A DNA stretch of 13,896 nucleotides from Gilichinskyi gelida (GCA_038040385.1 JBBPII010000027.1:1-13896), one strand, 5' to 3'. Positions 7,301 through 12,879 are shown, counted from the stretch's first letter. The notes: generated by a model not told the origin, from the letters alone. Program-made: numbers and translations.

Positions 7301-8260
7301 CACGAGCGCGACCGGCTGCAGACGCTGCTGGAGAACATCAACGCCGCGGTCGTCGTGCTCGACGGGCAACGGCGGGTGACCACCACGAACGCGACGGCGC
7401 GGAAGCTTTTCCGAGACGGGCTGAAGCCCGTCCTACATTTTCTCAGCGAGCACGCGCGGCGCAAGGCGGCGTCGGAAGAGTTGGAGCTGGTCGTGGACGG
7501 CAACGAGCGCACGTTCCGGGTGTCGATCGTGCCGCTGCCCGGCAGCGACGAAGAAATGCTCATCGCCGAGGATGTGACGGAGATCCTGCGATCGAACCGG
7601 CTGGAGGCGTGGGGGGAGATGGCGCAGCAGGTGGCGCACGAGATCAAGAACCCGCTGACGCCGATCCAACTCACCGCCGAGCATCTCCGCGCGCTCGCCG
7701 ACCGCAACGACCCGAATCTGTCGCGGGTGGTGAAGACCGCGGTCGACAACATCCTGCGGCAGGTGGTCACGCTGCGCGAGACGTCGAAGGAGTTCGGCGA
7801 CTACGCGTCGCTGCGGCAGGTGAAGAAGAAGCCGCTCGCCTTCCGCAATCTGCTCGAGGAGATCGCATCGAGCTACGCGCAAAGCGGCGAGCGGGGGATC
7901 GACTTCCACTCGGAGATCGCGCCGTCGACGCCGGAGACGCTCCCCGGCGACGCCCGCATGCTGCGCGGCGCCATCGCCAACCTGATCGAGAACGCCATCC
8001 AGGCCGCCCCCGGCGGCCGGGTGCGCCTCGGCAGCCACGGCGTCGACTCGAAGGTGGTGGTGTCGGTCGAGGACAGCGGCCCCGGCGTCCCCGCCGAGGT
8101 CCTGCCGCGCATCTTCGACCCCTACTTTTCCACCAAGTCGTCCGGCACGGGCCTCGGCCTGGCCATCGCGCGCAAGGCGGTGGAGGAACATGGCGGGTCG
8201 ATCCGTGCGGAGAATTTGAATCCGGGCTTCAGGATCGCCATCGAATTGCCGGCGCGGTGA
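4358..8260 (+). CDS. Very large NtrY-like membrane sensor histidine kinase
   Basis: I place the start at ATG 4358 (1300 aa). The open frame back to 4283 only translates the palindromic repeat. Order: TM helix (about residues 6-26); extracytoplasmic stretch; a block of about seven TM helices (nt 5020-5700); a second extracytoplasmic region (nt 5704-6440); two TM helices (6450-6630); a third sensor region; a final TM (7068-7134); HAMP; a short PAS domain (LLENINAAVVVLDGQRRVTT). The kinase core has the H-box VAHEIKNPLTPIQL with phospho-accepting His1094, the N-box NLIENAIQAA (Asn1212), DSGPGVP, FDPYFSTK and GTGLGLAIARK, all intact. HEIKNPLTPIQL and the HAMP-PAS layout mark NtrY-type kinases, which sense nitrogen status or cell-envelope cues. 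It is nearly twice the usual NtrY length. No response regulator lies nearby. Confidence 0.85.
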   Translation: MTHAAIRIAALFLFLAGGVWIATRIVVRRAEANFAARSAAHLDSEVRRIREGVESSEAALDRAVANVAQKLAENPSASREEMFAFLRGQLGSNPQRGIRIVAPNNEAIAWCGEDLRTSGANSYEFDATNLYLIRSRALPRPAISVQAFERVPNALKGRKLLDPDDDWISEMIFHAGALRQDGGTRRAIIDRQPTGTLWVDLTPRLKSEVVDVSRSAGDNLAAALLAMGAIAVLFLIRQRSILATVFLILLARLALLAVRVDGDSWRIFRFDVYASRLLGPFSRSPFDLLMTAAAVLAIAVALTRRRSPSRIAQIARAVVGLLGAYGFVVLVGNLVDNSRISPVPDHIAPLSIAQGVLLTALLLFGFALLQVTRHEAPPRRALPIIAVVVVPLLLAGYALGGVTGPAFISVGAAVVISLAVHAVARTMTLRLLTTALLMVLVVYIPLHLFERDTARRFIANTYAPWVVGEAGQLRTMVEDTLHREFSHTELSTLLPDDFQKMNLEDLAYALWLRSDLSKLRIPAVISIHDIFDRPLSRFGVGLPQFSERRTDVDHETLQLGSLTRDLLHHDFELTMNGIPMAEGSVHVVNPADPGATTFADVYRGLFEPSVDDGVTGLHPQRELVVYDAEGNAHGNVDLRLPESPSSYFARLKPGQGLWVQSAAGTQSAIYVRRSDNALYAFPLQIATRGQRVRRAGGVAVWGIAFVLLVMIIRSLPVIAGMIRRSPRNLDFRTRTSLSLTAVVILPLIVFVLFVRAYLANRLETEYADRGQTALNAAQRVIEDYLASTKATNRPEEVLDDDVLSWLARVIGHDLHLYRNEQLIASSRRDLFAARIESQRLPGDVYSGIVLGGRQILAAQRQWSGVRFNEIYSPISLARGQHYTLALPFIVQGRQIEAQVNDLATTIYMLLIFIALAAIAVAYLTARSVTRPVQALVGGARAIARGDFDVDVQPPADPDLGLLVTTFRDMAQSIRRQQADLRHERDRLQTLLENINAAVVVLDGQRRVTTTNATARKLFRDGLKPVLHFLSEHARRKAASEELELVVDGNERTFRVSIVPLPGSDEEMLIAEDVTEILRSNRLEAWGEMAQQVAHEIKNPLTPIQLTAEHLRALADRNDPNLSRVVKTAVDNILRQVVTLRETSKEFGDYASLRQVKKKPLAFRNLLEEIASSYAQSGERGIDFHSEIAPSTPETLPGDARMLRGAIANLIENAIQAAPGGRVRLGSHGVDSKVVVSVEDSGPGVPAEVLPRIFDPYFSTKSSGTGLGLAIARKAVEEHGGSIRAENLNPGFRIAIELPAR
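7415..7432. repeat. Short palindrome inside the kinase gene
   Basis: GACGGGCTGAAGCCCGTC is a perfect 7-bp stem with a TGAA loop. Its translation (RDGLKPVLHF) lies in the linker after the PAS domain. The word resembles a dispersed short palindrome whose translation 'GLKPV' recurs in GC-rich bacterial genomes. It has been accommodated in frame. Confidence 0.6.
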
Positions 8261-8297
8261 GTGGTCTCGCGGTCTCGCGGTTACGCGGGTCTCACCG
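8255..8297. repeat. Tandem GGTCTCGCGGT repeats within a stem-loop after the kinase
   Basis: Two overlapping copies of GGTCTCGCGGT lie at 8263-8273 and 8271-8281. They are enclosed by CGGTGAG (8255-8261, including the kinase stop codon) and its inverse CTCACCG (8291-8297). The 11-mer is identical to that at 3050-3060. It could slow ribosomes or protect the mRNA end, but no U-tract follows. Confidence 0.6.
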
Positions 8298-8300
8298 AAT

Positions 8301-8495
8301 TCAGCGCTTGCTCAGGCGCGCGTGAGTAGCTGCGATCGTTTTTATCATCCAATCGTCAGCCTCCTCGTGGCTATGAAAGCGATAGACGCCGCGGGGAACC
8401 AAACCCACTCCACGCAACCGGTTGATCGTCCGCTGGAGGATCGCCGCGTCGCGGACCACGTCATCACCTTCCGGTCGTCGAGAAACACGCCGCAT
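8301..8495 (-). CDS. Small conserved-looking protein of unknown function, 64 aa
   Basis: The minus-strand product (MRRVSRRPEGDDVVRDAAIL... RGVYRFHSHEEADDWMIKTI... ARLSKR) reads as a real basic/amphipathic protein rather than a shadow. I recall similar small proteins (ILQxTINRLRG..PRGVYRFxSxEEADxWM) encoded beside nucleotidyltransferase-like genes in some soil bacteria, but I cannot verify this here. No such partner lies downstream on this strand, where the kinase gene sits, so this copy would be an orphan. I chose ATG 8495; ATG 8513 would give 70 aa. It lies between the kinase and intI, transcribed away from intI, and may be a leftover of an earlier insertion. No signal peptide or membrane segment. 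Confidence 0.5.
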   Translation of the reverse strand: MRRVSRRPEGDDVVRDAAILQRTINRLRGVGLVPRGVYRFHSHEEADDWMIKTIAATHARLSKR

Positions 8496-8574
8496 GAATC
8501 CAGGTCGTAACATCGCTTGAGCGGCGAAATCAGGAGCGCACCTCCACTCCTCGTAGAACTCTTGTCTGCACGGT

Positions 8575-8600
8575 CATGCCGAGGGATGCTGCTCGGCATG
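8575..8600. promoter_or_regulatory. Perfect inverted repeat over the intI start codon
   Basis: CATGCCGAG (8575-8583) and CTCGGCATG (8592-8600) form a perfect 9-bp inverted repeat with an 8-base spacer. The intI ATG (8598-8600) is the end of the right arm, and the likely Shine-Dalgarno GAGGG (8581-8585) overlaps the left arm. As RNA it would hide both; as DNA it could be an operator. It does not resemble the CTGT-N8-ACAG LexA box. Confidence 0.5.
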
Positions 8601-9575
8601 GACGAGCCGCCGAAGCCGCCGCGCCTGCTCGATCGCCTTCGTGACGCGATCCGCGTGCGGCAATACTCGATCCGCACGGAGGAGGCGTACGTTCATTGGG
8701 CGCGGCGGTTCATTCTCTTCCACAACAAGAAGCACCCCGCGGCGATGGGCGCGGACGAGGTGAACGCATTCCTCACGCACCTCGCGGTGGAGGCGAACGT
8801 CAGCTCCTCGACCCAGGGCCAGGCGCTCAGCGCGATCCTCTTTCTCTATCGGTCCGTTCTCGACGATCCCCTGCCCTGGCTCGGCGAAGTGGTGCGGGCG
8901 CGCAAGCCGCGCCGGCTACCGGTCGTGCTTACCCGCGACGAAGTGCGCTCCGTGCTTGCCGAAATGGCCGGCGTACCGAGGCTGGTGATCTCACTGCTGT
9001 ACGGGAGCGGGATGCGTCTGCTGGAGGGGTTGCGTGTGCGGGTGAAGGACATCGACTTCACGGCGCGGATCGTCGTGGTGAGAGAGGGAAAGGGGGACAA
9101 GGATCGGCGCACGATGCTTCCGAAGCCACTGATCGAGACATTGCAGCAACACCTGGACATGGTTCGGCAAGTTCACGAGAGGGATCGGCAGGCCGGATTC
9201 GGCGAAGTGTGGCTTCCGCACGCCCTGGCGCGAAAGTACCCGAACGCCGCGGGTGAATGGGGGTGGCAGTATGTGTTCCCGGCGGCAAACCGTAGCCGCG
9301 ACCCGCGGAGTGGAACGACGCGACGGCATCACCTCGACGAATCGACCGTTCAGAAGGCGGTGAAGGCTGCGGTACGGCGGGCGAAGGTAACCAAGCCGGC
9401 GAGCTGTCACTCCTTCCGCCACTCGTTCGCCACGCACCTGCTCGAAGACGGCTACGACATCCGGACGATTCAGGAGCTGCTCGGGCATGCCGACGTGCAG
9501 ACCACGATGATCTACACCCACGTGCTGAACAGCGCGGGCGGGCGCGGGGTACGAAGTCCGCTGGAGACGCTGTGA
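8598..9575 (+). CDS. intI: Integron integrase IntI (tyrosine recombinase)
   Basis: This 325-aa site-specific recombinase inserts and excises gene cassettes at attI and attC. The N-terminal SAM-like core-binding domain (RLRDAIRVRQYSIRTEEAYV, then FLTHLAVEANVSSSTQGQAL) precedes a catalytic domain with R140 (SGMRLLEGLRVRVKD), a Lys in REGKGDKDR, H271 and R274 (HSFRHSFATHLL), H297 (LGH) and nucleophile Y306 (MIYTHVL). The IntI-specific insert is present: ALARKYPNAAGEWGWQYVFP followed by DPRSG and RRHHLDES. This separates it from XerC/D. The end GVRSPLETL is also typical. I chose ATG 8598 because GAGGG lies 12 bases upstream; ATG 8586 or TTG 8517 are alternatives. It reads toward its cassettes, the uncommon reverse layout. 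Confidence 0.95.
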   Translation: MDEPPKPPRLLDRLRDAIRVRQYSIRTEEAYVHWARRFILFHNKKHPAAMGADEVNAFLTHLAVEANVSSSTQGQALSAILFLYRSVLDDPLPWLGEVVRARKPRRLPVVLTRDEVRSVLAEMAGVPRLVISLLYGSGMRLLEGLRVRVKDIDFTARIVVVREGKGDKDRRTMLPKPLIETLQQHLDMVRQVHERDRQAGFGEVWLPHALARKYPNAAGEWGWQYVFPAANRSRDPRSGTTRRHHLDESTVQKAVKAAVRRAKVTKPASCHSFRHSFATHLLEDGYDIRTIQELLGHADVQTTMIYTHVLNSAGGRGVRSPLETL

Positions 9576-9599
9576 AGACGACGCGTGGTGGAGCCGTTC

Positions 9600-9670
9600 G
9601 GCCGATCGCGGCAGGATTAGGCCGAATCCCGATCGCCCTATCGCAACCCATCAGCACATTAGGCCGATCG
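9600..9670 (+). repeat. GGCCGA direct repeats between intI and attI
   Basis: GGCCGA occurs at 9600-9605, 9620-9625 and 9662-9667, the first and third extended to GGCCGATCG. ATTAGGCCGA is repeated exactly at 9616-9625 and 9658-9667. Direct repeats near attI serve as accessory integrase-binding sites in class 1 integrons; that role here is inference. The 251 bases between intI and the first cassette gene hold no supported gene. Confidence 0.45.
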
Positions 9671-9784
9671 ACCGCGACGGCCTCGAAGCGCGCAAGACGC
9701 GCTAAGATGCATCCGGCCCATGAGTTGACGGCAGCAACGCGCTGGACGGTTCATTCCGTGTTTGGCCGGCGTGGTTGGTATGTC

Positions 9785-9809
9785 TAATCAGCTCAGGGAC
9801 AAGTTGGGC
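9785..9809 (+). other. attI recombination site (core GTTGGGC at 9803-9809)
   Basis: ACAAGTTGGGC ends this site and resembles the class 1 attI end (ACAAAGTTAGGC). Recombination should cut between G9803 and T9804. The box is the exact inverse of the left box of attC1 (GCCCAAC, 11251-11257), as required if 9804-11348 was inserted here as one circle. No folded attC arm precedes it, which supports attI. The outer limit of attI is uncertain. Confidence 0.7.
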
Positions 9810-9826
9810 GGCTGAAAGGAGACCGC

Positions 9827-10360
9827 ATGCGAACAGGTGCTCTCTTTGCGATACTCGTCGCTTGCGCAGCACTCGCGCAGGACGTTCCGGCTCAACCCGC
9901 TTGGGACTCGCTCAAGATTGGCCAAACTTCTGCTGAGCGTGCCGTCTATCTGTTCGGTGTTCCCGATTATGTTCGGATCGATCTCGACTGGCGTCAGTTC
10001 ACCGCCCGCCAGCAGAAGCCAAGACGGTACGAGCAGTACTCGTTCATGTACTTTCCGATCAGGGGGGAGCTCGCTATCTTTCGTGGCCCTCTGGGGTACG
10101 CATCGTCCGCCGAACTCGGCTTCGAGAACGACAAACTGTTCTCGTCGCAATGGACCTATCGGGGTCCGCGACTACAATCGGCATACAACGCGTGGATTGC
10201 GGATAAATCGCAGGAGTTAGGGGTGGCGGGCAAGCTTCTCATAAGCTCGAAGCGGGTGCTCGGCTCCTTGATGTTCGTTTCTTGCCCACTAGGCGACAAG
10301 CCCCTCCAGTGTCTTGATGAGATCACAGTCATGATCAGCCAAGAGCCCCCTTCCAAGTAG
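9827..10360 (+). CDS. Exported small protein, BamE/SmpA-like, cassette 1
   Basis: This is a 177-aa product with a signal peptide (MRTGALFAILVACAALA, cleavage near A17/Q18). The mature start, WDSLKIGQTSAERAVYLFGV followed by PD, resembles the 'L.xGxTxxEVxxxxGxPD' opening of SmpA/OmlA/BamE-type domains, and the later 'FENDKLFSSQWTY' strand fits the same two-helix, three-strand fold. No lipobox cysteine is placed for acylation, so it is probably soluble in the periplasm. Two cysteines (CPLGDKPLQC) near the C-terminus could form a disulphide. The start is supported by AAGGAGA at 9817-9823. It is the first cassette gene, 18 bases after the attI core box, in the sense direction, so it is best placed to use any cassette promoter. 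The fold assignment is tentative. Confidence 0.7.
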   Translation: MRTGALFAILVACAALAQDVPAQPAWDSLKIGQTSAERAVYLFGVPDYVRIDLDWRQFTARQQKPRRYEQYSFMYFPIRGELAIFRGPLGYASSAELGFENDKLFSSQWTYRGPRLQSAYNAWIADKSQELGVAGKLLISSKRVLGSLMFVSCPLGDKPLQCLDEITVMISQEPPSK

Positions 10361-10392
10361 CCGAGGTGTTCGGTCATTGGTTCGGGGAGTGC

Positions 10393-10401
10393 TGGTAGAA
10401 T
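10393..10401 (+). promoter_or_regulatory. Extended -10 promoter candidate for the 89-aa gene
   Basis: TGGTAGAAT fits the extended -10 pattern TGnTATAAT with one mismatch, 33 bases before the ATG at 10434. The -35 at 17-bp spacing (GTCATT, 10373-10378) is poor, as is common with extended -10 sites. It would give this internal cassette gene its own transcript. Confidence 0.4.
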
Positions 10402-10433
10402 TCTCGCTCAGAGTTTTCGTGATGGGAGGGTGA

Positions 10434-10703
10434 ATGGACGACATGGATGCAGTGAACGTGTTTCAGGAAAAGACGGTGCCGGAGCTGGCTCGGGAGATTC
10501 TTCTGGAGGAGGGAGAGTCGCCGGAGGTTTCAGTCCGCGACGGTGAGGATTCGGAGCATTTGGCGATCGTGCTGCCGGAGTGCCGCCCGATACAGATTCC
10601 GCGGTTCTGGGAAGTTGAGGCCGGGCATCCCGTCACGCTGAAGAACTGGGTCGCCGCGAAGATTCAAGCGACGCTCGCGGCCAAGCGATCGTCTCGCAGC
10701 TAA
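10434..10703 (+). CDS. Hypothetical acidic protein, 89 aa, cassette 1
   Basis: This is an unrecognised small soluble protein. The strong GGGAGG at 10424-10429 sits just ahead of the ATG, and a promoter-like TGGTAGAAT lies upstream. The first half is strongly acidic (LAREILLEEGESPEVSVRDG), the middle is hydrophobic (LAIVLPECRPIQIPRFWEVE) and the tail is basic (IQATLAAKRSSRS), so an oligomerising or DNA-binding role is possible but unproven. It has no known antitoxin motif and no toxin-like partner on the same strand. It lies 73 bases after the exported-protein gene and converges with the acetyltransferase gene across a 115-base spacer with small hairpins. Confidence 0.6.
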   Translation: MDDMDAVNVFQEKTVPELAREILLEEGESPEVSVRDGEDSEHLAIVLPECRPIQIPRFWEVEAGHPVTLKNWVAAKIQATLAAKRSSRS

Positions 10704-10719
10704 AACGAATCCACGGCAT

Positions 10720-10766
10720 ACCCACTATTCTGTTTGGGTCTTTCTCACTCGGCACATCCCTGTGCC
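10720..10766. terminator. Hairpins between convergent cassette genes
   Basis: ACCCA (10720-10724) pairs with TGGGT (10735-10739), followed by CTTTCTC. GGCACA-TCCC-TGTGCC (10751-10766) is a perfect hairpin. These lie between two converging genes and could be weak terminators. The T-run is poor, so this is tentative. Confidence 0.3.
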
Positions 10767-10818
10767 CGGACGTTCTTCAAAACGCCAGCGTACGCCGTCC
10801 AACTCTCGCGATCCGGCG

Positions 10819-11205
10819 CTACAGTGCCTTCTCAAGTTCGGCGTAGCCACCGTCTGAATCTACGTAGCCCCACCGCTTGTACCACCCGATCAGCCACTCT
10901 TGATCGGTGTCGTCGTCCAATGGGTTGGCCCACAGCTTCAGAACGGTATGCCCGCGTTGGCGGCAATAGTCCTCCGCACACTCCAGAGCTCGCGAGGCAA
11001 TCCCTCGCTTGCGAAGCGTCAAAGGAACATACAGCGTTTCCAACTCAGCCTCCGTCATTTGCGAAGGCAAGGACAAAACGACCAGCGCGACTTCGGCCCC
11101 GTCCTCGGAGGCTCGAAGGACTACCTCCTCGCCCGCTTTGACCTGAGCCTTATCTCGCAGCTCATCGTTCAAGAAGTCACTTGGGTCAGTCGCCAGAAGT
11201 TCCAT
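10819..11205 (-). CDS. GNAT-family N-acetyltransferase, cassette 1
   Basis: This 128-aa cytoplasmic acetyltransferase uses acetyl-CoA to acylate an unknown amine. Motif A is clear: LYVPLTLRKRGIASRAL (59-75), with the pyrophosphate-binding loop RKRGIA in the R/Q-x-x-G-x-G/A form. It is followed by the helix AEDYCRQRG, the strand HTVLKLWA and the C-terminal WYKRWGYV (108-115), which corresponds to the family's 'FYxKxGF' block. The N-terminal strand order fits a minimal GNAT. I chose ATG 11205; starting at 11256 would run the gene into attC1. It is antisense to the array and starts 46 bases inside attC1, so it needs its own promoter. GNAT enzymes are common integron cargo, including drug-modifying types, but no aminoglycoside-specific signature is seen. 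Confidence 0.8.
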   Translation of the reverse strand: MELLATDPSDFLNDELRDKAQVKAGEEVVLRASEDGAEVALVVLSLPSQMTEAELETLYVPLTLRKRGIASRALECAEDYCRQRGHTVLKLWANPLDDDTDQEWLIGWYKRWGYVDSDGGYAELEKAL

Positions 11206-11250
11206 TCCGGTACATTCTACCGTGTGAAGCCGTCTACCACGGAAACAGCC

Positions 11251-11354
11251 GCCCAACTAAGCGGTTGCACCGGACGCGAACCGCTGCTTTACTGTGTTCC
11301 AAGAGCCTCGGTCGCGGCGCGCGGTCCGCGCCGGTGAACCGCGGGCCGTTGGGC
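11251..11354 (+). other. attC site 1 (104 bp)
   Basis: The left box GCCCAAC (11251-11257) and right box GTTGGGC (11348-11354) are perfect inverses. The inner arms GCGGTTGCAC (11261-11270) and GTGAACCGC (11334-11342) pair with one extra G on the left. A further extra A lies six bases inside on the same arm. The cut is after G11348. The left-arm bulges set the orientation: cassettes run left to right. Confidence 0.88.
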
Positions 11355-12423
11355 GGACGGGAGCCCCAGACTAGCGGAACCGCAACAGCTCCGCCGCGGT
11401 TACTACGGATGGCGCGATCATCGTTCCCGTGTAGCCATTCGAGTCGAGCAGCAATCTCAACCAACGGGCCGTCTGGTCGTAGTCATTCATCGGGCCGACA
11501 ATCACTCGTCCCAACTGAACCTGGCCGAAATCTGCTTCGATGTATCGTTTCTGCGAGTTACCCGCCGGTCGTGTCTTGATCGCCACATTACCAGGCACGT
11601 AGCCTTCAAAGAATCTGTAAACAAACCTAAACTCGCTCTCTGGACTCCATTTAGCAGCCTTGAACGTATGAACGGTGACGTCGACAAGTTTCGCGAGCGA
11701 GAGACCGGCTTCGCTAAAGGCGTCCGCCGGAGTTCGTGCACCCTGCGCCACGGCATCGCCAATCCAGTCAAGATGGAAGGTCATCAGACCATCTAGAAGA
11801 TATTTCTGACGCGCCAGGTCATACGTGACCCACATACGAAGAGGAATCTCCGGGCATTGATCGTCAATCGACCATTCCAAGGCGAAGCCGCTTCCCTCCG
11901 ATGCGTAATCCCACCACTGATGCGGAAGGTCAGCCCTCTTGCTGAACGAAATCCCGAATGCGATGCTGTGCTTCGCCATGAGCGACCTGTATAGCTCAAA
12001 CGTTGTTCGTAAGAAACTCGCCTTCGCATCGTTTGCGACCTTACGCGTCATCACTTTCATGCGCTGCGCAAGCAGTTCGTGCCCATGCCGGAGTTCACGT
12101 GTATCGTTCATCGCGCGAAGATCCGTCGCCCACATCCTTCGGGTGACCAAAATGTTCTCGAGCGCGGTCCGCGAGGTGGTGTAGTGATACATCGTGCTGT
12201 TCGGCCAGGGATGTTGGGCAACGAGCCATCGCAACGCTTCTTGTTCGCAATTTCGAGTAACACCCATGGCTATAGTTTAAGGCGGGAAGGGAAGCGCCCA
12301 ACTCTTCGCAGCAGGCGACACGCGGCCGTTCGTTGGTCCGGCGCTTCCGCGCCTCGTGCTACGCAGGTTCAGGTGCCAGTCTGGCCGGCACGTGAAGGCC
12401 GCGTGCGCCTGAGCGAAAGAACG
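11349..12423 (+). mobile_element. Gene cassette 2 (1075 bp, antisense DUF2971)
   Basis: It opens with TTGGGC after attC1 and ends in attC2, whose left box GCCCAAC is the inverse of that opening box. The single minus-strand gene fills it almost exactly: its stop is 16 bases from attC1 and its start 28 bases from attC2. Confidence 0.85.
11371..12267 (-). CDS. DUF2971 family protein, cassette 2
   Basis: This 298-aa soluble protein has the DUF2971 layout: MYHYTTSRTALENIL (26-40), the 'L..MND..E' block (50-58), GISFSKRADLPHQWWDYASE (105-124) leading into GSGFALEW (125-132), a central helical region, then WSPESEFRFVYR (206-217) and LGRVIVGP near the end. The biochemical function of DUF2971 is not established. 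The opening H-Y-T with a later ND motif loosely recalls ADP-ribosyltransferase-type folds, but that is speculation. I kept ATG 12267; ATG 12192 (MYHYTT) is a plausible shorter start. No Shine-Dalgarno is visible, while TTAAACTATAG lies just upstream, so the mRNA may be leaderless. It is antisense to the array and must use its own promoter. Confidence 0.8.
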   Translation of the reverse strand: MGVTRNCEQEALRWLVAQHPWPNSTMYHYTTSRTALENILVTRRMWATDLRAMNDTRELRHGHELLAQRMKVMTRKVANDAKASFLRTTFELYRSLMAKHSIAFGISFSKRADLPHQWWDYASEGSGFALEWSIDDQCPEIPLRMWVTYDLARQKYLLDGLMTFHLDWIGDAVAQGARTPADAFSEAGLSLAKLVDVTVHTFKAAKWSPESEFRFVYRFFEGYVPGNVAIKTRPAGNSQKRYIEADFGQVQLGRVIVGPMNDYDQTARWLRLLLDSNGYTGTMIAPSVVTAAELLRFR

Positions 12424-12429
12424 TTATGC
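12296..12429 (+). other. attC site 2 (134 bp)
   Basis: The left box is GCCCAAC (12296-12302) and the right box GTTATGC (12423-12429). The arms 12296-12327 and 12397-12429 fold with CAGGCG and CACGCGGCC blocks paired; an extra A sits between them on the left arm, and one further extra base lies just before. The left box matches the cassette's own opening box rather than the right box, as expected for an inserted cassette. Confidence 0.85.
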
Positions 12430-12879
12430 GGTCGCGCCGTTCCAGGTGCAACGGCGGCGCGAAGTCTTTAGGGGCGCAAATGAGCTTCAGCGGCTCATCG
12501 GGTTTCGCGCGCGGTCAACAGCATCGTTCGCGGGCGCGTCGTCAAGAGCTGCGTGTAAGCCGCCCCGGCGCAGGGCGCTCATCGGCGGTGCCGCTGCGAG
12601 TCCACGGTCCGAGCCTCACAAGAAACAGAATGTTCGGGCGGCGCATCGAGCAAAGGCCTCGCTCCGAAGGGGGCAACCAACTCCAGGGGCATGTCACAGG
12701 CCTCCGGCCGCCTGCATCGTGGCGCCGAGGCGGCGGCACCGGCAGCGGCTTCGGCGGGAACGATCGCCAAAGCGCGCGCCGCATAACTCGCGCTCGCAGC
12801 GGACGTGGCCCGCTTCGTTGCGGCTGCGCGAGTGCGTTACCATTGCGCGTCGCGGGCCACGCCGCTGAAGCGCAGTCCG
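12424..12879 (+). mobile_element. Gene cassette 3 (456 bp) with no convincing gene
   Basis: The borders are TTATGC (after attC2) and the cut in attC3, whose left box GCATAAC is the inverse of GTTATGC. All frames through it give arginine-, alanine- or proline-rich low-complexity peptides, and the longer plus-strand ones run into attC3 or the next cassette. A minus-strand 63-codon frame (12770-12579, TTG start) begins near attC3 as the other antisense genes do, but it lacks a ribosome-binding site. One small hairpin is seen (ATGAGC, 7-base loop, GCTCAT, from 12480). It could be a non-coding cassette, an RNA-producing one, or carry a decayed gene. Confidence 0.7.

Larger units (their letters stand above)
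9804..11348 (+). mobile_element. Gene cassette 1 (three genes, 1545 bp)
   Basis: The borders are the attI core and the attC1 cut site. It contains a plus-strand exported protein (9827), a plus-strand 89-aa protein (10434) and a convergent minus-strand acetyltransferase (ending at 10819). No RYYYAAC...GTTRRRY pair with folding arms exists between the genes, so they appear to move as one unit. Confidence 0.75.

Noticed and set aside
3791..7369. Very long open frames on the minus strand opposite the kinase (635 and 556 codons)
   Set aside because: Low-complexity Arg/Ala/Asp/His-rich translations in GC-rich DNA, exactly antisense to a gene with clear kinase motifs; shadows.
4687..8325. 1212-codon plus-strand frame overlapping the kinase
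   Set aside because: Arg/Ala/Pro-rich with no domains; a frame shadow of the kinase gene.
8517..8597. TTG start extending IntI by 27 residues
   Set aside because: The extension does not resemble IntI N-termini and overlaps the minus-strand gene's upstream region; the 325-aa form matches family length.
9572..9787. 71-codon frame between intI and attI
   Set aside because: No ribosome-binding site or family resemblance, and it overlaps the repeat-bearing attI region.
10797..10803. GTCCAAC as a further attC left box
   Set aside because: No folding partner or GTTGGAC box follows; the acetyltransferase gene occupies the space.
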